This document shows, in pieces, positions 1 through 7,347 of a DNA stretch of 13,506 nt. The position numbers and the translations under genes are program-made. How positions within the stretch are numbered: the first letter of the stretch is position 1; every line of letters starts with the position of its first letter. The notes beneath the pieces were generated by a model. The model had not been told where the DNA came from and did not search any database. It saw only the letters and a program-made list of their open reading frames with translations. The stretch comes from Chitinophagia bacterium (GTDB lineage Bacteria > Bacteroidota > Bacteroidia > Chitinophagales > Chitinophagaceae), in assembly GCA_010027295.1 (NCBI GenBank), contig RGVM01000021.1, positions 1 to 13,506 of the forward strand, given 5' to 3'.

Positions 1-20
1 CGGCCTTTGAGCTCGCAGGC

Positions 21-48
21 GTGGCACTGCGCCTGCGGCGTATGCCAC
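21..48. other. Hairpin at the edge of the repeat array, downstream of the operon
   Basis: GTGGCA (21-26) pairs with TGCCAC (43-48), and CGCC (30-33) with GGCG (37-40) around a TGC loop. T28-A42 and a G-T wobble join the two stems, and C27 is bulged. A competing 7-bp stem, GCAGGCG (15-21) with CGCCTGC (30-36), cannot form at the same time. On the minus strand it lies 114 bp after the DUF4861 stop and could act at the 3' end of the operon mRNA. There is no T tract after it, so it is not a typical intrinsic terminator. Confidence 0.4.
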
Positions 49-157
49 GCGGAACCGATGGCGGTTGCCACGCAGAACCTTCCTCCTGTGCCCCGGGAAA
101 CGCTCCTACACTGCCACACGGAACACAGTTGCTGTGCCACGAGTATGCCGTCAGGCG
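43..157. repeat. Degenerate 23-bp-period tandem repeat (five units)
   Basis: TGCCAC occurs at 43, 66, 112 and 135, and TGCCCC at 89, so five unit starts are exactly 23 bp apart. The best conserved part of each unit is its first 13-14 bases, consensus TGCCACRCRGAACC (clear in units 1, 2 and 4, weaker in 3 and 5). The rest of each unit varies. A possible earlier half-unit, TGGCAC, is at 22. The array ends only four bases from the DUF4861 stop codon. The period is not a multiple of three, and no gene in positions 1-161 is supported. The function is unknown. Confidence 0.65.
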
Positions 158-161
158 GCGC

Positions 162-1307
162 TCAACGATAACTGACGATCGCCCCGGCCAGCGGTTCGCG
201 ATCCTCGGATTGCCCCCGCAACCAGGCCTCCCATGCATCCGAAGTCGTGAACGTCCCCTCCCGATCCCAACAGGCACCCATCCGATACGTATAGGGCCGC
301 CCCGTGGCGATGCGCTGCGTCAAGAGGATCTGCTGCGCAGTGATCCGCGCACGCACCGGTCCTCCGGCCAACACGGCCACAGCCGTGGTGCCGTTCTTCG
401 GATCGGTCGGCTCCCAATAGGAAGCCAACCCGCGCTGCTCGTCGATACGCATCACACCGGGATCCTTGCGCGTGATGATACCGATGACCACAGGCAGACT
501 GTCGAGGCCCTCCACATCGTACTGCACGCTGATGCGGTTGAGATAGGTGCCGGCATCCAGCGAGATGGTCTTGACGGAAGATACCCGCCGCCCATCCATC
601 ACCACAGGATCATAATAAAGGCGAAAGGTGGTGCGCAACGGACCGTTGTCGAGCAGCTCCCAGCGCGTGAAATTGCCCGGATACCACACGGAATCCCGGA
701 AATAGGGCGCCATGTTGCCCGCACCCAGGGTATAGCCGACATGATAATAGTCGAGCCCGTCGCCGTTGTCGCGGTGGTAGTCGCCGCGACGATAGCGCTC
801 GTTGATCACCATCTCCCGGCTGCGCTTCACCCAGACGTCCAGACCGTGCGCATTCTCCTTCGGAGTCGACTCCAGCGCCTTGCCATAGGCGCGGAACGCT
901 ATGCGGTCGTTCTCCCAGGCGAAATCATCCTTGCGCTCGGGCACGAAGCGACCATATGTCTTCGGCTTCACGGCCGCCCGGGGCTTCCCCTCACAGCGAT
1001 ATTCGGCACTGCCACCGGCGGGTACGTCCACCTGCAACAGCAGGCTCACGGGCTCCCGACCGCCGAGGCGCTCGAGTTGCAGCGGGACCTCGCGGCCTGT
1101 GCGGATATCCACCACCCGGAAGCCGGACGTGTCGGTGATGCGGAATCGCTCGCGGAAGCCCTCCCAGGGAATCGACACGACCTTCTCCTTCCACACGGTC
1201 GTACCCGCGTTGTGGAGCGTGAAACGGTCCGACATCTTCGGTTGTGCGTATGCGTTAGCCATGCATCCGATGGCGACGAGCAGCGTCAAGTACTTTTTCA
1301 TGCGCAT
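162..1307 (-). CDS. DUF4861 family exported protein
   Basis: This 381-residue protein is read here from ATG 1307, which follows the esterase stop codon after one base (TGA-A-ATG), so translation may be coupled to the esterase. ATG 1301 (MKKYLTLL) is equally plausible. An in-frame ATG at 1337 would overlap the esterase by 29 bp and spoil the signal peptide. Cleavage is likely after ANAYA (residue 21). DUF4861 hallmarks are YGRFVPERKDDFAWENDRIA (118-137) with RAYGKAL, then GLDVWVKR (155-162), YHRDNGDGLDYYHVG (177-191), LGAGNMAPY (194-202) and MGACWD near the end (343-348). The composition suggests an all-beta fold. Members occur in Bacteroidota carbohydrate loci, and no reaction is established as far as I know. 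Conserved Asp, His, Trp and Tyr residues leave room for an enzymatic or sugar-binding role. It is the last gene of the visible operon. Confidence 0.88.
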   Translation of the reverse strand: MRMKKYLTLLVAIGCMANAYAQPKMSDRFTLHNAGTTVWKEKVVSIPWEGFRERFRITDTSGFRVVDIRTGREVPLQLERLGGREPVSLLLQVDVPAGGSAEYRCEGKPRAAVKPKTYGRFVPERKDDFAWENDRIAFRAYGKALESTPKENAHGLDVWVKRSREMVINERYRRGDYHRDNGDGLDYYHVGYTLGAGNMAPYFRDSVWYPGNFTRWELLDNGPLRTTFRLYYDPVVMDGRRVSSVKTISLDAGTYLNRISVQYDVEGLDSLPVVIGIITRKDPGVMRIDEQRGLASYWEPTDPKNGTTAVAVLAGGPVRARITAQQILLTQRIATGRPYTYRMGACWDREGTFTTSDAWEAWLRGQSEDREPLAGAIVSYR

Positions 1308-1308
1308 T

Positions 1309-2588
1309 TCATTTGAGGTGTTGCAGCAGCCATTCATTCATCCGGGCCCGCTGCTCGGGATAGAACCAGTGACCGGTCTCCACCTGCAGGTAAGTCTCTT
1401 TGGGGGCCTTTACGGCATTGTAGGCGGCGTACATGGAAGTGGGCGGACAGGTCTCGTCGTTGAAGCCCCAGGTGTACCAGCCGGGCTGAGTGAGCTCCCG
1501 GGCGAAGTTGACGACATCGTAATACGGTACCGTCTCGCGGATGGCCGGGTTGGGACTATAGAAGGCGCTACCCTCGAAGAAGACATGCGGCCAGCCGCCG
1601 GCGCGACCCTGCAGATATCCAGTGAGGTCGCACAGCGCGGGATGTACGGCCGCCAGGCATTTCACCCGCTTGTCGAGTCCGGCGGTGATGATGCTCAGCG
1701 CCCCGCCCTGGCTGTTGCCGCTGACACCAAGGTTCGTCCCATCGAACTCCGGCATCGAGAAGATGTAGTCAATGGCACGCACGCAGCCGGCATACACGCG
1801 GCGGTAGTAATACTTGTTCTCGCGAAAAAGTATCCGCGGAGCGCGCCGGCACCGAGATCCTGGTACAGACCGGGATCCATCGTAACGGGAATGCCATGGA
1901 TGCCGATGGTGAGCACGATGACGCCCTTGTCGGCCAGCTCCAGGTCGGGATTGTAGGACCGCACCCCTGCACCTGGCACCTGCAGGATGGCGGGGTATTT
2001 CCCCGGCTTGCGCGGCACGCAGAGGATACCGTAGATACGAGAGCCGTTGAGGTTCTGCACGCTGAGCTGATAGACGGCCGTCGCGGAGGAGCCGCGCTCG
2101 GGCAACGGCAGCAGCCGCGCATCGATGGGCAGGCCCGCCAGCTCCTTCTTCACATCGCCCCAGAACCGGTCGAAGTCGGCAGGCTTCTGCACGGTCGGAA
2201 GGATACGCTCCATGTCATAGCCCACCGTGGCGAGACCACGGTAGCTCCTCCCCTCCGACACCACACTGGCGATGCAACGCAGGAAGCCGGGCTCGCGCAG
2301 CGACAGCGGCGGCGTGACAAGACTCCCATCGGCCGACGTGGCGCTGTCGGTCGCCAGCGGCTTCATCCGCTCGGGACCGGCCTGCCAGACGATGCGGGCA
2401 TCGCGCATCGGCGAGCCGTTGCGCATCACGCTGATGCGGAAACGCACCGGCTGCCCCAAGGCCCGCTGCCAGTTGTCGACATCCGGCGTCACGATGACGC
2501 GCACGGGCTGCTCGGCAGGCTGGGCGAACCCCTGCAGGGAAACCTGAACGAGCAGGCACAGGCCGAGGAAACGGGTCAGGATGCGCAT
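1309..2588 (-). pseudogene. CE7/AXE1-type acetyl esterase (acetylxylan esterase family), disrupted by a one-base frameshift
   Basis: The gene starts at ATG 2588 with a signal peptide ending LQGFA|Q. An Ig-like region (about 25-125) precedes an alpha/beta-hydrolase domain recognisable by DRFWGDVKKELAGLP (141-154) and GILCVPRKPGKYPAILQVPGAG. The first frame runs in register to Tyr253, then goes out of frame and ends at 1695. The other frame carries the rest of the domain to TGA at 1309-1311. At 1825-1829 the coding strand has five T residues. Six would restore one 426-residue protein reading GYFFRENKYYYRRVYAG. In the repaired protein the triad is Ser293 (GNSQGG), Asp378 (GFNDETCPP) and His407 (TGHW), with CE7-like spacing, and all three lie after the break. 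The family removes acetyl groups from sugars. Whether this is real inactivation or a homopolymer sequencing error cannot be told here. Confidence 0.9.
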
Positions 2589-2621
2589 GTGGCGGATTGA
2601 TTTGTCATACGAATATCGGGA

Positions 2622-5471
2622 TCAAAGCCGATGTGTCTTCGCAGCGCTGTTGTAGGCCTCAGTGATGACCTGCATCCCCTTCGCATCGGCCGGCACATCG
2701 ACCGTCAGCTCGCGCTTCTCACCGGGCATGAGCGTGAAATAGCCGTCGCTGAACAGGCCCGGCAGGATCGTCCGGCCCGTGGCATCGGCCAGGTTCAGCC
2801 GGATCCCTACAATGGGAGACTTCCCTCCGTTCTGCAGCTGGAAGGCCATCCGACCCTCGGCACCCGCGGGCAGGCGGCGTACGACGATCGGCTGCTCCCC
2901 GAAACCATTGAAGGCCCGGTAATGGTTGTTCCCGGCCGATGTGCGCCAATACTCGTTGACGGAGAGGAGGCGGACGCCCGCATCCATGAGCCGAAGCCGC
3001 ACCATGTAGGTGGATGGAAGCGCTATGGTCCCGGCATCGGGCGCATCCATCACGACCTTGTCATCCGCCGGAATGGAAAGTCCTGCCAGGGTTTTGGCCA
3101 TGACCCTCCGCCCATCGGCGCCATAGATGGCGTATTCCAGCTGGAGTGCCTGCAAGGGCTGCAGCGTGGCGTTCACGAGCACGATTCGATTGTCGTGTCG
3201 ATTCAACTGCACATGCACGGGCTCGCAGGCCTTCTTTGCGCCGTAATACGACCCGTGCGTCTCGCCGTCCCAGGTGTATGTCTGCCAGATCATGCTCGGC
3301 CACGCGGGGTGCGTCATCCATAGCAGCACACCGCTGCCGCGGTCCCACATGCGGTGGTTCCATCCCTCGAAGATGGCGCGGTGGCTCTCGTAGTTGACGA
3401 GCTGCGCCTTCCGGGAGAAGTCGTCGAGACCCGTGGGCTTCCCGTATAGACTGTCGATGGCCTTCAGGTAGCCGGGCAGGTTCTGGTTGTTGCTGTGCAG
3501 GTCGTGGTAGTGCCAGACGTCGTTGATGGGCCACTGGTCTTCCGGCTTCATGAACTTTCGGATCGTGCTCGCCAGCGGCGCGGAGAACGTGCCGATCTCG
3601 GTGCTGAAGCCTTCGGCGTACCGGGTGAAGTAGAGTGAGGGGTCTTCGATGTAGTGCCAGTCCCCGCTCTGACGCAGGTTGATCTCGCGCGAGTTCCCGA
3701 TGTAGTGTCGCGTCCCGTCCTCTTCGACCAACTGCCGGTACAGCGGCTCCTCCATGCCTTCAGGGGCATAGCCCTCGTTGCGCGGGCACCAGAGGGCGAT
3801 GGAGGGATGGTTGCGGAAGCGACGGATGGCGTCGAGGGTGTTGTCGAGGAAGAGGTGCTGGTCGAGCGGGTTGAGGTTGTATCCCTCGGTGGAAGTCCAG
3901 AAGTCGTTCCAGACGAGCATGCCATACTCGTCGGCCAGCTCGTAGAAGCTCTCCTGGGTACTCTCACCCGTCCAGTTGCGGATCATGTTGTAGTTGGCGT
4001 GCCGGTGGAGTTTGAAATAGGGCTCCAGCCGCTCGCGCGAGACGCGCTTCATGCCGTCGTCCATACCCCAGTTGCCGCCGCGGCAGAAGATGCGGCGTCC
4101 GTTGACCCGCACGACGAGGAAGGGATTGTTCGCATCGGGCAGCGTCTGGAAGCTTGTGGTATCAATGCCCGGTCGCAGTGAGGGTATGAAGATGCGTTTC
4201 TCGAACTCTCGCCTTTTTATATTATCGAAGGGCGGCGGCTGTTGGCGCATGCCTGTCGGCTCGTAGAGGATGCGCCATCCCTTGCGGTGAGGGGCATCCA
4301 CCATCAGCTCGTAGGAGAGCTCGCGGATGCCGAATCGGACGGACTTGACATCGGATACGGAACCGTCACTACCGGTCACGGTCAAACGAAGATGATGCAG
4401 GTGTTGCGCGCCGTAACCGTTCGGCCACCAAAGCTTCGGGTGGGAGACCGACAGTGCCCGGTGAGCGGCCGGAGAGAGTTCGACGATGCGCTTCTCCCCT
4501 GCCGAAAGTGTGACGGACTGTTCCACCATGATATCGCCGATGGCGGCGCGCAGGGTTTTCGTCACTTGTCTGTCGGAGTGGTTCTCGAGGCCGACACGAA
4601 TACTGATATCTGCCCTCGTGGTGTCGGGCAGGGGGAGGTCGGTGACGATCTGCGGGTCGATGATGGCCACATCGTCGGTGTAGCGCAGTCGCACGTCCTG
4701 CCAGATGCCGATATTCCGGTCGCGGATGCCGGGCACCCAGTCCCAGCCCTCCGAGGAGATGAAGGTGGGTCCGTCCAGGGCGAGTTGTCCGCCATTGGGA
4801 CCCATGCCGGCCAGGAAAGACTGTTCATGCGGGATGCCGGGATTGGGCGGGGGAAGGATATGAACCACGAGTGTGTTGCGACCGTCTGGGCGCAGTTGTC
4901 GCGTGACATCGAAGCGGGTGCGGCGAAAGGCACCCTGTGTCTGTCCGAGCAGCTTCCCGTTCAGAAAGAAGATGGCCTTGTAGTTGATGCCGTCGAAGTG
5001 CAGCCAGGCGTGCTTCCCTGCCGTCGGCTCGGGCGTGTGGAAGGATAGGCGATACCACCAGTCCTGCCGGCAGAGCGTATCCGGGATGGCCATGTTGTTC
5101 AGCCCCATATAGGGATCGGGGTACACGCCCTGGTCGACCAGCGTCGTGAGCACGGTGCCCGGCACGGTGGCGTCGTACCAGTCCTTCGTGTCGAGACCGT
5201 CCGACAGCACTTGGCCCTTCAGCGCCGTCAGGACGTCGGCCATCTCCCAGCCTCGGTTCAGCAGGTATTCGCCGGTGCCGATGGCCGTAGGTGCCGAGGA
5301 GACGGAGGCCTTGGCCTTGCGTACGGGTATGTCAAAAGGCGCCTTCCCCCGTGGCAGGGTAGAGTCCGGCTGATGGCGTACGAGTCCGAAGTTCTGCCGG
5401 TACTGAGCAGACACGGTACCGGTGAGGGATGTGAAAAGAACCAGGGCGATAAGGCTCCGCATGGCAGGCAT
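2622..5471 (-). CDS. Glycoside hydrolase family 2, beta-mannosidase / exo-beta-glucosaminidase-like
   Basis: This 949-residue enzyme starts at ATG 5471, 9 bp after the previous stop. A second ATG at 5462 begins MRSLIALVLF and is an equally good start. The signal peptide ends GTVSA|Q at about residue 22. Domains in order: a jelly-roll sugar-binding domain (about 65-265) with DWYDATVPGTVLTTLVDQG and DPYMGLNN, an Ig-like sandwich (270-385) with LWWPNGYG at 347-354, a TIM barrel (about 445-740) and C-terminal beta domains. Catalytic candidates are Glu566 in WCPRNEG (acid/base) and Glu625 in GFSTEIG (nucleophile). CRGGNWGMDDGMKR at 463-475 is typical of the long GH2 mannosidase/exo-glucosaminidase branch. 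The enzyme removes or cleaves beta-linked sugars with retention of configuration, probably in the periplasm. Glu rather than Asp at the acid/base weakens a strict exo-glucosaminidase call. The exact substrate is open. Confidence 0.93.
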   Translation of the reverse strand: MPAMRSLIALVLFTSLTGTVSAQYRQNFGLVRHQPDSTLPRGKAPFDIPVRKAKASVSSAPTAIGTGEYLLNRGWEMADVLTALKGQVLSDGLDTKDWYDATVPGTVLTTLVDQGVYPDPYMGLNNMAIPDTLCRQDWWYRLSFHTPEPTAGKHAWLHFDGINYKAIFFLNGKLLGQTQGAFRRTRFDVTRQLRPDGRNTLVVHILPPPNPGIPHEQSFLAGMGPNGGQLALDGPTFISSEGWDWVPGIRDRNIGIWQDVRLRYTDDVAIIDPQIVTDLPLPDTTRADISIRVGLENHSDRQVTKTLRAAIGDIMVEQSVTLSAGEKRIVELSPAAHRALSVSHPKLWWPNGYGAQHLHHLRLTVTGSDGSVSDVKSVRFGIRELSYELMVDAPHRKGWRILYEPTGMRQQPPPFDNIKRREFEKRIFIPSLRPGIDTTSFQTLPDANNPFLVVRVNGRRIFCRGGNWGMDDGMKRVSRERLEPYFKLHRHANYNMIRNWTGESTQESFYELADEYGMLVWNDFWTSTEGYNLNPLDQHLFLDNTLDAIRRFRNHPSIALWCPRNEGYAPEGMEEPLYRQLVEEDGTRHYIGNSREINLRQSGDWHYIEDPSLYFTRYAEGFSTEIGTFSAPLASTIRKFMKPEDQWPINDVWHYHDLHSNNQNLPGYLKAIDSLYGKPTGLDDFSRKAQLVNYESHRAIFEGWNHRMWDRGSGVLLWMTHPAWPSMIWQTYTWDGETHGSYYGAKKACEPVHVQLNRHDNRIVLVNATLQPLQALQLEYAIYGADGRRVMAKTLAGLSIPADDKVVMDAPDAGTIALPSTYMVRLRLMDAGVRLLSVNEYWRTSAGNNHYRAFNGFGEQPIVVRRLPAGAEGRMAFQLQNGGKSPIVGIRLNLADATGRTILPGLFSDGYFTLMPGEKRELTVDVPADAKGMQVITEAYNSAAKTHRL

Positions 5472-5480
5472 GATGTATAT

Positions 5481-7298
5481 TTATTTCTTTCCTGTCGGCT
5501 TGCCGGTTGTCAGCAGCCATTCCCAATGTCCGGCGTAGTAGGCCCGCTCGATATCCCTGACCCTACCGGCATCCCCCTGCATCCGGGCCCTGTGCCGGAG
5601 GTCCTGGTAGAGGTAGAATCCGAGCCAGTAGCCGTACTCGTAGCGCTGGTGCATGGACATGGGCCGCTGGTAGAAGTTGTACCAGTAGGTATCGAGCCCT
5701 TCCTGCTGTGCCACTTTCAGGGCCGTCTGCGCCTTCCTCCACATCTCCTCCGAGACGCGGCGGAAGAGGTTGCGATGGTCGGCATAGCCCTTCGAAGCCG
5801 TCGTATATAGGGGCTGCCGGTCTTCGATGCCGAGTGCCTTCAAAGAGACGCTATCCTCATATTTTTTATCGCCGTCGAGGTCGTACCGGATGGCGTCGAT
5901 GAATCCATTGCCGTCGCTATCGGCGTAGTGGACGGTGGCGAAGGCCGATGGCTCTCGCTGCAGCCGCTCGCGTCCCCATCGCTCATAGTTCCCTCCGAAT
6001 CCCTGGAAGGAGTAGGCCAGCTGGTCGATGCGCCAGGCACCCCACTCGGCGCCGTAGAGATGGATGCGCCCGTCGAAGGCGCCGACGTAGAGCTGCCCCC
6101 TGCCGCTGTTGTCCATGTCGAACTCGCCCCGGTCGCCGGCCGCGTCGGCCTGCTTGTTGTGGTCGAGGCCGCCCTTTTCGGTGCCGATGATGAAGGGGTC
6201 GCGCGGATCATAGAACTCGACACGCTCCCAACGGTTGCAGTCGTCATCCTCGTCGAAGACGAGTCGGCACTCCTTCCATTCGCCCTTTCGGAAGATGAGC
6301 GGGTAGGCCGTGTCGCGGTCGGGGTAGAAGAGCTTGTCGAGGCGTCGCCAGCGGTTGTCGAAGAGCAGGCTGTCGGACTGCGGAAGGCCTCTCCAATTTC
6401 GGAAGACATGGGGCTGATCGTCGTAGCGGAAGCCCTTCCCTTTGAAGAGCAGGCTCATGTCGTAGTCGAACTCGTTGCCGGGTCCGTTGTCCTTGTCGAG
6501 GTCCCAGGTGACGGCGGCGTAGTCGATCCGTTTGGTGAAGAGCACATCGATCTCCCGGTCCTCCCTGTCGAAACCGTTCCGCGTACTGTCCTTCGGGTCG
6601 CGGAAGACGGGGCTGTCGAGCAGCCGGATGGCCCAGTCTGTGTGGCCGTCCCGGTCCTCGTCATAGAAGAGGAAGGGCACTTCCCAGTTGTAGCGCAGGT
6701 CTCCGATGCGGAAGGTGGAGGCGTGCATCTTCAGGAAGGTGGAGTTGCCGGAGTAGTCCTTGTAGAAGTTGGCATGTCCGCTGTGCTCCCATGCCTGCAT
6801 CATCATGCGGTTCCAGTCGATGTAATGCAGGATGCCGTCCCTGTCGTCGTCCAGGACGTACATGTAGTCGGCGCTCCAGTCGTAGAAGTTGCGCACCTTG
6901 GTGCCGGCGTTGTTGGCGACGAGCTGTATGTCGGCCCGGCCGTCGCCGTCGGTGTCGCACCAGTCGATGGAGAAATCGTGCGGACCGGCGAAGACGCCGT
7001 CGCGGTTGCGGTCGATGAGCAGGCAGTCGCTGTCGGTGTCGCCTTCGCGGGCGCCGGGCTTCATGTCGTCGTCGTCATCGATCCAGATGACGGGGATGCT
7101 GTCGTTGATGGTGGCGCGCAGGATGTCGGGGTCACCGTCGCCGTCGAGGTCGGCCTCCGTGATCCTCGTCACCGAGGGTGTCATGCGCCAGGGCAGCAGC
7201 TGCGTGTTCCGGTTCCAGTAGGGTATCGGCGTCTGAGCCGATGCGGCCTGCCACAGAGACAGCCCAATGCAAACCATTATGATTGTTCGTGTGTGCAT
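5481..7298 (-). CDS. Exported Asp-rich protein with calcium-binding-like repeats, function unknown
   Basis: This 605-residue protein starts at ATG 7298. A second in-frame ATG at 7277 would still leave a short signal peptide, and cleavage is predicted after QAASA (residue 21). Acidic Asp/Gly motifs resembling EF-hand, FG-GAP or thrombospondin-type-3 calcium loops recur through it: DLDGDGDPD (51-58 region), DTDSD then DRNRDG (87-101), DTDGDGRAD (115-123), DDDRDG (150-155), DEDRDGHTD (213-221), DEDDD (349-353), DMDNSGRG (394-401) and DSDGNGFID then DLDGDKKYED (460-482). The spacing is irregular, so this is not a simple VCBS propeller. The last about 100 residues are helical and rich in Trp, Tyr and Arg (DTYWYNFYQRP, RYEYGYWLGFYLYQDLRHR), unlike the rest. 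I do not recognise a family or catalytic residues. Position between the sulfatase and GH2 suggests it acts on the same glycan, as an enzyme or binding protein. Confidence 0.8.
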   Translation of the reverse strand: MHTRTIIMVCIGLSLWQAASAQTPIPYWNRNTQLLPWRMTPSVTRITEADLDGDGDPDILRATINDSIPVIWIDDDDDMKPGAREGDTDSDCLLIDRNRDGVFAGPHDFSIDWCDTDGDGRADIQLVANNAGTKVRNFYDWSADYMYVLDDDRDGILHYIDWNRMMMQAWEHSGHANFYKDYSGNSTFLKMHASTFRIGDLRYNWEVPFLFYDEDRDGHTDWAIRLLDSPVFRDPKDSTRNGFDREDREIDVLFTKRIDYAAVTWDLDKDNGPGNEFDYDMSLLFKGKGFRYDDQPHVFRNWRGLPQSDSLLFDNRWRRLDKLFYPDRDTAYPLIFRKGEWKECRLVFDEDDDCNRWERVEFYDPRDPFIIGTEKGGLDHNKQADAAGDRGEFDMDNSGRGQLYVGAFDGRIHLYGAEWGAWRIDQLAYSFQGFGGNYERWGRERLQREPSAFATVHYADSDGNGFIDAIRYDLDGDKKYEDSVSLKALGIEDRQPLYTTASKGYADHRNLFRRVSEEMWRKAQTALKVAQQEGLDTYWYNFYQRPMSMHQRYEYGYWLGFYLYQDLRHRARMQGDAGRVRDIERAYYAGHWEWLLTTGKPTGKK

Positions 7299-7347
7299 GG
7301 TCGTTATGCTCCGTGGGTGACGGCACTCACCTCCGATGGGACGCCCG

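Noticed and set aside
43..157. CRISPR array
   Set aside because: Units touch at a 23-bp period with decayed, partly conserved sequence. There are no near-identical repeats, no uniform spacers of 30 bp or so, and no cas genes.
1824..1832. Programmed -1 ribosomal frameshifting in the esterase
   Set aside because: The site lacks a tandem X XXY YYZ slippery heptamer, no stimulatory structure was found, and CE7 enzymes are normally read in one frame.
7316..7331. Small hairpin (GGTGA / TCACC) between the sulfatase and the Asp-rich protein
   Set aside because: A 5-bp stem without a T tract is expected by chance in GC-rich DNA.
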